Assembly: GCA_050246915.1 (NCBI GenBank)
Contig: JBFWVD010000002.1
Location: forward strand, 62,001 to 126,000
DNA: 64,000 nucleotides
Source of the DNA: JBFWVD01 sp050246915
Lineage (GTDB): Bacteria > Actinomycetota > Acidimicrobiia > Acidimicrobiales > Ilumatobacteraceae
Direction of reading: 5' to 3'
In this document: in pieces, positions 23,065-31,357 of the stretch
How positions within the stretch are numbered: position 1 is the first letter of the stretch
Layout: each line of letters opens with the position of its first letter
Translations under genes and position numbers: made by a program
The notes under the pieces: model-generated
Database searches by the model: none
Told to the model about the DNA's origin: nothing
What the model saw: the letters and a program-made list of their open reading frames with translations, nothing else

Positions 23065-25515
23065 ATGGAAGCGCTCACCATCGTCGCCCGCAACTACCTT
23101 TCGCAGGCCCGAGTGGTCGCTCGGAGCTTTGCCGAGCACCATCGGCTCGGCCGGTTCCACGTCGTGGTCCTCGATGTCGGCGATGACGACGAGTTCGGTG
23201 ATGAACCGTTCGAGGTGATTTCGCCGTTCGACATCGGTATCGAGCGCGACGAGTTCCTGCGCATGGCGACGATGTATGACGTCACCGAGTTGGCAACGGC
23301 GATCAAGCCATGGGCGCTGCGGACGTTGCTCGACCGCACCGGCACGAGCGCCACGTACCTCGATCCCGACATCTTGGTGATGGCGCCCCTCGACGACTTG
23401 CACGAACTGGCGCTCCAACACTCCATCGTGTTGACGCCACATGTGCTCGCGCCGCTCCCGCGCGATGGGTTGCTGCCCCGCGAAGAGACCTTGATGCTGT
23501 CGGGGATGTACAACCTCGGGTACATCAGCGTGGGGCCAGGATCCGAGCCGTTCTTGCAATGGTGGTCGGCACGACTGAGCCGGTGGGCCATCGTCTCCCA
23601 GGCGGAAGGTCTGTTCACCGATCAACGATGGGTCGACTTCGTGCCCTCGCTGTTCGCCTGCACCATCAACAGGGACCCTGGCTACAACGCTGCCCATTGG
23701 AATCTGCACGAGCGTCCGATTGGCATGGACGAGGGCAGGTTCACTGCCGGTGGGGTGCCCCTCAAGTTCTTCCACTACAGCGGCTTCGATCCCGCTGTGC
23801 CGCACCTGTTGTCGAAGTACCTCGGGGACCGACCGAGAGAGTTGCTCAGTGAGCGGCCCGCTCTGCGTGCACTGCTCGAGGTGGTGACGGAGCACCTCAC
23901 CTCGGTGGGAATCGGCGACACCCGGTCGATCCCCTATCGATACGCCACATCGAGCGGTGGACTGGCACTGACGACCGGTTTGCGTCGGATGTACCGCGAT
24001 GCGGTGCTCTCTGCCGAGGCCGAAGGCACCTCGGTCCCTGCTCACGCGTTTGCAGGGGATGGGTTCTTCGACTGGCTGAGTGAACCGGTGATCGGCCCGA
24101 TCGATCACCAGGTGTCCAGATTCGTGGAGTACTACTACCGCTCACACGCGGATCTGCCCGGGCGATTTCCTGATCTCAACGGCGACTCGGCCGAGCACCT
24201 CATGGCGTGGGCGCGATCCGACAACGGGTTTGCTCGCGAGGTGCCGGCCGCGCTGGTCCCCGGTCCACCCCCGCCCGCGACTCTCGTCGTCGACAGGCCG
24301 CCCACCGCCGGCATCAACATCGTCGGCTACTTCGAGGCGGAGCTCGGGGTGGGGGAGGCCGGACGCCTCGCCGTCGCTGCCGTCGAGGCAGCTGGCATTG
24401 ACATGAGCACCCTCACCTATCGCGCCACCACATCACGCCAACGCGAAGTGTTCAGTGGCCGGGGAATGCCGGGGTGTCCCTATGACACAACGCTGCTCTG
24501 CGTGAACGCTGACCAGACACCCCGAGCGATGCAGGCGCTCGGTTCGCGATTCACGCAATCTCGTCGGACGGTCGGCATGTGGTTCTGGGAGGTGGATGAG
24601 TTCCCGGCGCGATTCCATCACGCATTCGATCTCGTTGACGAGGTGTGGGCGCCATCGACGTTCATCGCTGAGCTGCTTCGACCACTGAGCAGTACGCCGG
24701 TGTTCGAGTTCCCGCTGCCGGTGATGGTCGGACCTGAACGCACCACATTGGACCGACGGGCGGTGGGGTTTCCCGATGGGCACGTGTTCCTCTTTGCGTT
24801 CGACTATCTGAGCGTGTTCGAGCGTAAGAACCCCATCGGACTCATCACCGCGTTCTGCGAGGCCTTCGAACCTCGCGACGGCGCGCACCTCGTGATCAAG
24901 ACGATCAACGCTCCACAACGGGTGACCGATCATGAAGCGTTGCTGTTCGCAGCGCGCTCGCGGCCGGACATCCACATCATCTCTGAATACGTCTCGGCGA
25001 CGCAGATGCGCGCCATGATCGAGCTGTCGGATTGCTTCGTCTCGCTGCACAGGTCCGAGGGGTTCGGGTTGTCCATTGCGCAGGCGATGGCGTTGGGCAA
25101 GCCCACGATCGCTACTGGGTATTCCGGCAACATGTCCTTCATGACAGCGGAGAACAGCTACCCCGTGCCGTTCCAGCTCATCGAGGTCGGCCACGGCCAT
25201 GGCCCCTATCCCGCCACGGCACGTTGGGCCCAGCCTGATCTCGGTCGTGCCGCGCAGATCATGCGGGAGGTTGTCGACGACCCCGGATCGGCGGGCCGAC
25301 GCGGTCGTCGCGCCGCTGAGGACCTGGCCAGTAGCCGATCGGTGCAACGGGCGGCAGGCTTCGTCTCCGAGCGGTTCGATCAGTGGAGCGAGGCGAGCGA
25401 GCACACACGATCGGCGAAGCCCCGCACCGCAGCGAGACAGGCCGCTCGACTGGCCTCGGCGTTGCGTTCCACACCCGGGCGCCTCAAGCGCTACCCCCAT
25501 CGAGGAAGCTCATGA
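23065..25515 (+). CDS. Bifunctional glycosyltransferase: GT-A-like plus GT4
   Basis: An 816-residue protein. The N-terminal half (about 1-290) starts LTIVARNYLSQARVVARSF and has YLDPDILVM near 94, a DPD metal site, then MYNLGYISVG and HWNLHERP, as in GT-A transferases acting on glycans. Residues about 415-760 form a GT-B family 4 domain with GINIVGYFEAELGVGEAGR (donor loop), VGMWFWEVDEFP, FAFDYLSVFERKNP, and LHRSEGFGLSIAQAMALGKPTIAT with the E-x7-E motif. The end is a basic tail. Both halves look catalytically competent, so it may add two sugars in sequence. The ATG at 23065 is 52 nt after the methyltransferase gene. Confidence 0.87.
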   Translation: MEALTIVARNYLSQARVVARSFAEHHRLGRFHVVVLDVGDDDEFGDEPFEVISPFDIGIERDEFLRMATMYDVTELATAIKPWALRTLLDRTGTSATYLDPDILVMAPLDDLHELALQHSIVLTPHVLAPLPRDGLLPREETLMLSGMYNLGYISVGPGSEPFLQWWSARLSRWAIVSQAEGLFTDQRWVDFVPSLFACTINRDPGYNAAHWNLHERPIGMDEGRFTAGGVPLKFFHYSGFDPAVPHLLSKYLGDRPRELLSERPALRALLEVVTEHLTSVGIGDTRSIPYRYATSSGGLALTTGLRRMYRDAVLSAEAEGTSVPAHAFAGDGFFDWLSEPVIGPIDHQVSRFVEYYYRSHADLPGRFPDLNGDSAEHLMAWARSDNGFAREVPAALVPGPPPPATLVVDRPPTAGINIVGYFEAELGVGEAGRLAVAAVEAAGIDMSTLTYRATTSRQREVFSGRGMPGCPYDTTLLCVNADQTPRAMQALGSRFTQSRRTVGMWFWEVDEFPARFHHAFDLVDEVWAPSTFIAELLRPLSSTPVFEFPLPVMVGPERTTLDRRAVGFPDGHVFLFAFDYLSVFERKNPIGLITAFCEAFEPRDGAHLVIKTINAPQRVTDHEALLFAARSRPDIHIISEYVSATQMRAMIELSDCFVSLHRSEGFGLSIAQAMALGKPTIATGYSGNMSFMTAENSYPVPFQLIEVGHGHGPYPATARWAQPDLGRAAQIMREVVDDPGSAGRRGRRAAEDLASSRSVQRAAGFVSERFDQWSEASEHTRSAKPRTAARQAARLASALRSTPGRLKRYPHRGSS

Positions 25516-25543
25516 GCGCCAACAGCGTGACGATAGGACTCAT

Positions 25544-28180
25544 ATGACTCGAATCGCCATCATCGGTACCGGCTACGTCGGACTGACGACCGGGGCCTGC
25601 TTGGCTCATCTCGGCCACGACGTGATCTGCGCCGACATCGATCCGGTGAAGGTCGAGCGCCTGAGCCGTGGCGAGATCCCGATCGTCGAGGCCGGCCTCG
25701 ACAAGCTGGTGGCCGACGGTCTGCGCAGCGGAAAGCTGTCATTCGTCCTCGGGGCCGAGGCGGCAGCGTCGAACTGCGAGATCGCCTTCCTCTGCGTCCC
25801 TACTCCGCAGGGCGGCGACGATCGAGCCGATCTGTCGTTCATCCAGACCGCCGCCCGTCAGCTGGCCTCGGTGCTGCCGTCGGAATCCATCGTGGTCAAC
25901 AAGTCCACCGTGCCGGTGGGGTCCACCAAGGTCGTCGAGCGCGAACTTCAGCGCGGAGACGTTTCGGTTGTCTCGAACCCTGAGTTCTTGCGCGAGGGAT
26001 CGGCGGTGCACGACTTCTTGCATCCCGACCGGATCGTCATCGGTGCCGAAGATCAGGCCGCCGCAATTCGGGTTGCTTCGTTGTACTTGGGTGTCGCCGC
26101 TCCGCTCATCGTCACCGACCCCGCGTCGGCAGAGACGATCAAGTACGCGGCGAATGCCTTCCTGGCCACCAAGATCAGCTTCATCAACGCGGTCGCCGCG
26201 GTGTGCGAAGCCGTCGGCGCCGATGTGCAGGACGTCATCTTGGGGGTCGGATACGACAAGCGCATCGGGCAGGAGTTCCTGCGCCCCGGCCCGGGCTGGG
26301 GCGGAAGTTGCTTCGTCGGATCCGAGACCGTTCTTGCCCAGCGCGGCGCGGAGCCCATGCGACTCCTCACCTTCGCGGAGCTCGACGAGATCGTTGCTCG
26401 TGTCGGCGCCGACCGATGGCAGGTCCTGTCATGGGAGTCCGGTGACGTGCGCCCGTCGATGCGTGAGGTATCGGTGTTCACCAAGCGCCCGTACGACGGC
26501 GATCTCGTGACCGTTCACACGAAGATGGGTCGTCGTGTGACGGTGACAGCGGACCATCCAATGGTCACTCGCCGCGACGGGGTGGAGATGGTCGTGAGCG
26601 CCGGCGAGCTGACGAACGAGGACTGGCTACCTGTGACACTCGAGCATCCGCTGCCAGAGCTCGGGCCTCGTCGGTTCAACCTGCTCGATGGCCTCGAGCT
26701 CGCGGACATCGATCCCGCCAGCGTCCACTGCCGGCTCGGTCCCCGAGGTCTGATCCACCAACGTGAGTTCGACCACGTGCTTCCTGCAGCGCGACGTCAC
26801 GACGCCCGTCGATCGGGAACCATGTCGCTGACTGAGGCCCGCACTGCGGGACTCGACGTGTCGGACGCGACGTTCTCCACGGTCACGAACGGAACCTATG
26901 TGCCGTACGAGTTCGAGTCGACCGAGCTCATGTGGCAAGTGATCGGCTTGTACCTCGCCGAGGGCCACATCAGCCGTGACGGTCGACGCGAGCGCATCTC
27001 GTGGTCGTTCCACCCCACGGCGGAAGACGATCTCATCGCTCAGGTGGAAGGGTTCTTGCGTATGTACGGCATCAAACCGGCCGTGCGCGACATGGGCACG
27101 AGCCGAGCGGTGATCGTGTCGTCGCGCATCTTGGCCGCATGGTTCCGTGACGTCATGCGTCTTGGTACGAACTCGTACGACAAGCGCATTCCGGATGCGG
27201 CGTGGTCGCTCGAGACGTGGCAGCAGCGCATGCTGCTGCGCGGCCTGTGGGACGGCGATGGGAGCTGGTCCCTCGTTGCCGGGGGACCGAGCGTCGTGCT
27301 CGAGTACGGAACCGTCTCGCGACAGTTGGCCGACGGAATGGTCCGCATGCTCGCGATGCATGGGGTCATGGCTCGGCTGCGTGTCGGTCGGGCGAACAAG
27401 AGCACGGTCGACACCTACTGGTTGGTCATCTCTGGCGCCGACAACGTCGAGCGCGGCCTGTTCCTCCTGCCGGAATACGAACAGCAGCTGGTGCAAGGGC
27501 ATCTGGGGCGTCAGTCCAAGCGCATCACGCCGACCGGGTACAAGGTGTACGACAAGGGCACTGCGTGGGTTCGAGTGACCGACATCGTTCGCGAGCACGC
27601 GTCCACCGACGTCTACTCGCTGGAGGTTCCGGGCACCCACACGGTGGTCACGTCGTTCGGCTTGGTCGCGCACAACTGTTTTCCTAAAGACACGCGAGCG
27701 CTCGTGCGCATCGCCGAGGACCACGGCTACGACTTCGATCTCCTCAAGGGTGTCATCGAGGTCAACGAGCTCCAGCTGTCAAGAATGGTTGACAAGATCG
27801 AGCAGGCCGCCGGCGGATCGCTGATCGGCAAGACCGTTGCGGCGTGGGGCCTCACGTTCAAGGCCCGCACCGACGATCTGCGCGAGTCCCCTGCGCTGTC
27901 GATCATCGATCGGGTGGTGGCGCGCGGCGCCGCGGTACGGGCCTTCGACCCGACCGTCAGCCGGCCGCTTCCTGGCATGGAGACCGTCACCGATCCCTAT
28001 GACGCCTGTGACGGCGCCGACGTGCTCGCGGTGTTGACCGAATGGGACGACTTCCGCTGGCTCGATCTCGATCAGGTAGCCGCACGGATGTCCGGTCGCG
28101 CCGTGGTGGACACCCGCAACCTTCTCGATCGCAACGCGCTGCAGCGCCTCGGCTTCACCTATCAAGGGGTGGGCCGGTGA
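25544..28180 (+). CDS. UDP-glucose 6-dehydrogenase precursor containing an intein
   Basis: The enzyme oxidises UDP-glucose to UDP-glucuronate with 2 NAD+. The 878-residue precursor is 422 residues of dehydrogenase plus a 456-residue intein. The N-extein has GTGYVGLTTGACLAHLGHDV at 6-25, CVPTP near 83, STVPVGST near 122, EFLREGSAVHDF near 148, and the Lys/Asn helix TIKYAANAF near 203. It ends GPGWGGS, and the C-extein resumes CFPKDTRAL, so the intein splits the active-site loop just before the catalytic Cys. The C-domain has GLTFKARTDDLRESPA. Without splicing the enzyme cannot work. ATG 25544 has AGGA upstream. The gene is 28 nt after the GT gene and overlaps uxs by 4 nt. Confidence 0.96.
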   Translation: MTRIAIIGTGYVGLTTGACLAHLGHDVICADIDPVKVERLSRGEIPIVEAGLDKLVADGLRSGKLSFVLGAEAAASNCEIAFLCVPTPQGGDDRADLSFIQTAARQLASVLPSESIVVNKSTVPVGSTKVVERELQRGDVSVVSNPEFLREGSAVHDFLHPDRIVIGAEDQAAAIRVASLYLGVAAPLIVTDPASAETIKYAANAFLATKISFINAVAAVCEAVGADVQDVILGVGYDKRIGQEFLRPGPGWGGSCFVGSETVLAQRGAEPMRLLTFAELDEIVARVGADRWQVLSWESGDVRPSMREVSVFTKRPYDGDLVTVHTKMGRRVTVTADHPMVTRRDGVEMVVSAGELTNEDWLPVTLEHPLPELGPRRFNLLDGLELADIDPASVHCRLGPRGLIHQREFDHVLPAARRHDARRSGTMSLTEARTAGLDVSDATFSTVTNGTYVPYEFESTELMWQVIGLYLAEGHISRDGRRERISWSFHPTAEDDLIAQVEGFLRMYGIKPAVRDMGTSRAVIVSSRILAAWFRDVMRLGTNSYDKRIPDAAWSLETWQQRMLLRGLWDGDGSWSLVAGGPSVVLEYGTVSRQLADGMVRMLAMHGVMARLRVGRANKSTVDTYWLVISGADNVERGLFLLPEYEQQLVQGHLGRQSKRITPTGYKVYDKGTAWVRVTDIVREHASTDVYSLEVPGTHTVVTSFGLVAHNCFPKDTRALVRIAEDHGYDFDLLKGVIEVNELQLSRMVDKIEQAAGGSLIGKTVAAWGLTFKARTDDLRESPALSIIDRVVARGAAVRAFDPTVSRPLPGMETVTDPYDACDGADVLAVLTEWDDFRWLDLDQVAARMSGRAVVDTRNLLDRNALQRLGFTYQGVGR
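26309..27676 (+). mobile_element. Intein with LAGLIDADG homing endonuclease domain
   Basis: 456 residues in frame. Residue 1 is Cys (CFVGSETVLA). Splicing block B is TVTADHPM at 78-85 with His83. The endonuclease carries two LAGLIDADG-type helices, VIGLYLAEGHI (211-221) and LLRGLWDGDGS (309-319). Block F is DVYSLEVPGTHTVVTSFGLVAHN, ending in His455-Asn456, and the +1 residue is Cys. All class 1 splicing residues are present, so it should be active. The acidic residues of both LAGLIDADG helices (Glu in the first, Asp in the second) are kept, so homing activity may persist. Established knowledge: an intein is known in the UDP-glucose dehydrogenase of Methanocaldococcus jannaschii; whether the site is identical needs an alignment. 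Confidence 0.96.
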
Positions 28181-29112
28181 CCCGTCGGGTTGTGGTGACC
28201 GGGGGAGCGGGGTTCCTCGGCTCGCATCTGTGCGACGCCCTCATTGCTCGCGGCGACGAGGTCATTGCCCTCGACGACTTCTCGTCGGGCTCGACGCGCA
28301 ACGTCGCGCAACTCGACGGCAACCCACGGTTCGTGCTCCGCCAGCACGACATCTGTGAACCCATCGTCGTCGACGGGTCGGTGGACCTGGTCCTCAACTT
28401 CGCCAGTCCTGCATCGCCGCCGAGATATGTGGCGCGCTCCATCGAGACGTTGCGGACCGGATCGCTCGGCACCGAGCACTGCTTGCAACTCGCGTTGACA
28501 AAGGGCGCCCGCTTCCTGCAGGCATCCACCAGCGAGGTGTACGGCGACCCGCTCATCCACCCGCAGCCCGAGACGTACTGGGGCAACGTGAACCCCAACG
28601 GCATGCGGTCGATGTACGACGAAGCCAAGCGCTACGGCGAGGCGATCGTCATGGCCTATCACCGCACCCATGGCGTGAACGTCTCCTTGGTGCGCATCTT
28701 CAACACCTATGGGCCGCGGCTCGATCCGACCGATGGGCGAGTGGTGTCGAACTTCATTGCCCAGGCGCTGCGAGGTGAACCGCTCACCATCTACGGCGAC
28801 GGCACCCAGACCCGGAGCTTCTGCTACGTGGCCGATGAGATCCGGGGCATCTTGGCCCTGGCCGACTCCAACGAGGTCGGACCGATCAACATCGGCAATC
28901 CTGGCGAGTTCACCATGATCGAACTGGCGGAGCTGGTCCTCGAGATCACGGGGAGCTCGCTGCCGCTCGTGCACCAACCGTTGCCGGCCGACGATCCGCT
29001 GCAACGCAAGCCCGACATCACCTTGGCCCGCGCCAGGCTGGGCTGGGAGCCCACCATCGCTCTGCGCGACGGCCTCGCCCGAACCGTGGAGTGGTTCCGA
29101 ACGATCGTGTGA
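28177..29112 (+). CDS. uxs: UDP-glucuronate decarboxylase (UDP-xylose synthase)
   Basis: A 311-residue extended SDR that decarboxylates UDP-glucuronate to UDP-xylose. The Rossmann motif is TGGAGFLGSHL at 8-18, ASPASPPRY near 77 and TSEVYGDP near 118 are typical of UXS, and the catalytic pair is Tyr147/Lys151 in SMYDEAKRYGEA. RIFNTYGPR and the GDGTQTRSFCYVADEIRG stretch also match. The order UGDH then UXS gives a complete route from UDP-glucose to UDP-xylose. The GTG start overlaps the UGDH stop by 4 nt, so both enzymes are made together. It converges on the Wzt gene with only 4 nt between them. Confidence 0.93.
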   Translation: MTRRVVVTGGAGFLGSHLCDALIARGDEVIALDDFSSGSTRNVAQLDGNPRFVLRQHDICEPIVVDGSVDLVLNFASPASPPRYVARSIETLRTGSLGTEHCLQLALTKGARFLQASTSEVYGDPLIHPQPETYWGNVNPNGMRSMYDEAKRYGEAIVMAYHRTHGVNVSLVRIFNTYGPRLDPTDGRVVSNFIAQALRGEPLTIYGDGTQTRSFCYVADEIRGILALADSNEVGPINIGNPGEFTMIELAELVLEITGSSLPLVHQPLPADDPLQRKPDITLARARLGWEPTIALRDGLARTVEWFRTIV

Positions 29113-29116
29113 TCGC

Positions 29117-30328
29117 TCAGGCGCCGGTGCGCACTTCGACGTGGACGGGGAGCCGGACGCTGCCGACGACGCGGCTGGGGTTGACGACCTCGATGGCATG
29201 TTGCTCGGGGTCACGCCAATCGAGCGGATGGCCACTGTGGCGATCGCGCAGCGACACCGCCAGCGGGTAGGCGCCATCGAGCAACGGTACCGACTCGACG
29301 TGGAACACGACCTCGCCCTTGCCCTCGAGTCTCGGCAACGTGGCGCCGAGCACATCGGTGTCGCAACCGAAGAGCACCTTGCCGTGCCCGTCGTAGAGCT
29401 CGAACCCGATGAGCGCGTCATCGATGGCGGCGGTGGCCTCGTAGCCGACCCGGATGGTGACGGGCTCGCCAGCCTCGATGAACGGGCGGCTCGGATCGTT
29501 ACGGTCGATGACGACATCGGTGATGCGCACGCGCTCATCGCGGGCGTGGCTGGTCGCCGACGCCGCGGCGAGCGCGGCGTCGTGTTCGGGATCGTTGAGA
29601 TGTCCGTGCAGATGCTCGCGGTAGATGCGGATCGCCTCGCCGGGCGCACCGTTGGCCACCATGTCGCCGTGGTGCAGCACGATGGCCCGGGTGCACAGCT
29701 GGCGCACCAGGTCGGCACCGTGGGTGACGAACAAGATCGTGCGTCCCTCGGTCTGGAACTGGCGGATGCGATCGAGGCATTTGGACTGGAACACTTCGTC
29801 GCCCACGGCGAGGACCTCGTCGACCAGCAACACATCGGGATCGACGTTGACGGCAACCGCGAAGCCGAGCCGCACGTACATGCCTGAGGAGTAGTACTTC
29901 ACCTGGTTGTCGATGAAGTGGTCGAGTTCGGCGAACCCGACGATGTCGTCGAAGCGCCGTTCGATGTCCTTGCGGGGGATACCGAGGAACGACGCGTTGA
30001 TGTAGACGTTCTCGCGGCCGGTGAGCTCGGGATGGAACCCGGCTCCCAACTCGAGCAGCGAGGCGAGCCGACCCCGCATCAAGATGTCACCCGACGTCGG
30101 TTTGATGATGCCGGCGATGCACTTGAGCAACGTCGACTTGCCGGAGCCGTTGTGCCCCAACATCCCGACGGTCTCGCCCTCTTCGACGGTCAGTTCGATG
30201 TTGTTGAGCGCGTGGAAGATCTCGTAGGGGTTGCGGCCGAAGCGCAGCACCCGCTCCTTGATGGAGAACGACGGGTCCTTCAGCAACTTGAATTGCTTCG
30301 AGACGTTCTTGACCTCGATCGACGCCAT
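29117..30328 (-). CDS. Polysaccharide ABC exporter ATPase, Wzt-like
   Basis: A 403-residue ATPase for export of a lipid-linked polysaccharide. Walker A GHNGSGKST is at 58-66, signature YSSGM at 146-150, Walker B VLLVDEVLAVGD at 166-177 and the switch His in VTHGAD near 195. GRLASLLELGAGFHPELTGREN is the typical Wzt/TagH linker. After residue 250 a 150-residue beta-rich domain follows (VRITDVVIDRND, PVTIRVGYEA, HVESVPLLDGAYPLAVSL), which in E. coli O9a Wzt recognises the capped glycan end. The gene starts inside the permease stop (TGATG), the usual Wzm-Wzt order. Confidence 0.93.
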   Translation of the reverse strand: MASIEVKNVSKQFKLLKDPSFSIKERVLRFGRNPYEIFHALNNIELTVEEGETVGMLGHNGSGKSTLLKCIAGIIKPTSGDILMRGRLASLLELGAGFHPELTGRENVYINASFLGIPRKDIERRFDDIVGFAELDHFIDNQVKYYSSGMYVRLGFAVAVNVDPDVLLVDEVLAVGDEVFQSKCLDRIRQFQTEGRTILFVTHGADLVRQLCTRAIVLHHGDMVANGAPGEAIRIYREHLHGHLNDPEHDAALAAASATSHARDERVRITDVVIDRNDPSRPFIEAGEPVTIRVGYEATAAIDDALIGFELYDGHGKVLFGCDTDVLGATLPRLEGKGEVVFHVESVPLLDGAYPLAVSLRDRHSGHPLDWRDPEQHAIEVVNPSRVVGSVRLPVHVEVRTGA

Positions 30329-31269
30329 CACAGCACCTCGGCGAAGTTGCCTTCGGCCCGGTCGAACACCTTGATGGCCAAGACCATGATGCCGCACGCT
30401 ACGAGGAGCACGCCCAACAGGTTCTGGAGGTACCACCACTGACTCTCGTGCGGGATGAACCATTCGAGCTGACCCGGCTCCCCGAAGTCCGGATTGCGCA
30501 CGTCGCCGTAGAAGGCTCGCTGCATCGTGGTCACGACGGACACGAGCGGGTTCAGCTGGATCCACCCGCGCTCGATGCCATGGACGCCGAGTTTCTGGGC
30601 GATGGTCTCGAACGGCACGAGGATCGGGGTGAGCCAGAACCACGCCAACATCAGCAGCTCGAGGAGGTGCTGGGTGTCACGGGCGTAGACATTGATTGCG
30701 CTGAGCAGCATGGCCAGTGCCGAGACGAGCACCACCGCCGTCAACAGCGCGGGGAGAGCCAGCCACAATGCGGCCCAGTCCGTGTCGTAGCGGAACGCCA
30801 ACATCGCGGCGAGGAGCACCGAGGTCTGGAGCAGGAAGTGGACGATCCCGGCCCCCACCGAAGCCAACGGCAGGATCTCCCGAGGGAAGCGCACCTTGCC
30901 GACCAGGTAGCTGTTGGCGGTGATCGAGTTGGTGCCAGCCACGAGTGCCTGGGAGAAGAAGTTCCACACCAGCAACCCGGACAAGATCCAGATGGGGAAG
31001 TTGGGCTGGGAGCTCTCCAGGAAGTACGAGAACACCAGCCAGTACACCAGCATGAGGAATGCAGGGTTCAACATCGACCAGGCGAACCCGAGCGACGAGT
31101 TCTTGTACTTGACCTTGAGTTCCTTGCGGATCAGTTGCTTGAGCAGTTCCCGGTATGTCCACACGTCGCCGATGTGTCCGAGCACGCTTCGGCGTGGGGC
31201 CACCTCGTACATCTCGCCGAGAGGGTGACGCGCCGGGGGTGGATCCCCAGGCAGATCGATCGTGGTCAT
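30328..31269 (-). CDS. Polysaccharide ABC exporter permease, Wzm-like
   Basis: A 313-residue inner-membrane protein of the ABC-2 type. An N-terminal amphipathic stretch (YRELLKQLIRKELKVKYKNSSLGFAWSMLNP, about 41-71) leads into about six membrane spans, the classic Wzm/TagG topology with a gate helix. It pairs with the Wzt ATPase directly downstream and should flip or export the glycan made by the operon on the other strand. About 40 residues longer than E. coli Wzm because of an extra periplasmic loop near residue 240-280. TAGCGT lies 9 nt before ATG 31269, next to GGAG. The start region is close to and divergent from the membrane protein gene at 31358. Confidence 0.92.
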   Translation of the reverse strand: MTTIDLPGDPPPARHPLGEMYEVAPRRSVLGHIGDVWTYRELLKQLIRKELKVKYKNSSLGFAWSMLNPAFLMLVYWLVFSYFLESSQPNFPIWILSGLLVWNFFSQALVAGTNSITANSYLVGKVRFPREILPLASVGAGIVHFLLQTSVLLAAMLAFRYDTDWAALWLALPALLTAVVLVSALAMLLSAINVYARDTQHLLELLMLAWFWLTPILVPFETIAQKLGVHGIERGWIQLNPLVSVVTTMQRAFYGDVRNPDFGEPGQLEWFIPHESQWWYLQNLLGVLLVACGIMVLAIKVFDRAEGNFAEVL

Positions 31270-31344
31270 GATCTCCGCACGCTACTGGCATGGCTGGGCC
31301 GGTGCGGGGCCACTGCGCTCCCGGCCTGACGTGGCAACCGCCAC

Positions 31345-31350
31345 TAGCGT
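31345..31350 (+). promoter_or_regulatory. TAGCGT, probable -10 of the membrane glycosyltransferase gene
   Basis: TAGCGT is followed by 7 nt and ATG 31358, which supports that start over upstream in-frame ATGs at 31262 and 31268. Confidence 0.5.
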
Positions 31351-31357
31351 CGACCCG

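Noticed and set aside
28162..29856. Long open frame antisense to the UXS and Wzt genes
   Set aside because: It lies opposite well-supported genes, is rich in Arg/Pro/Ser in the way typical of GC-rich antisense frames, and matches no family.
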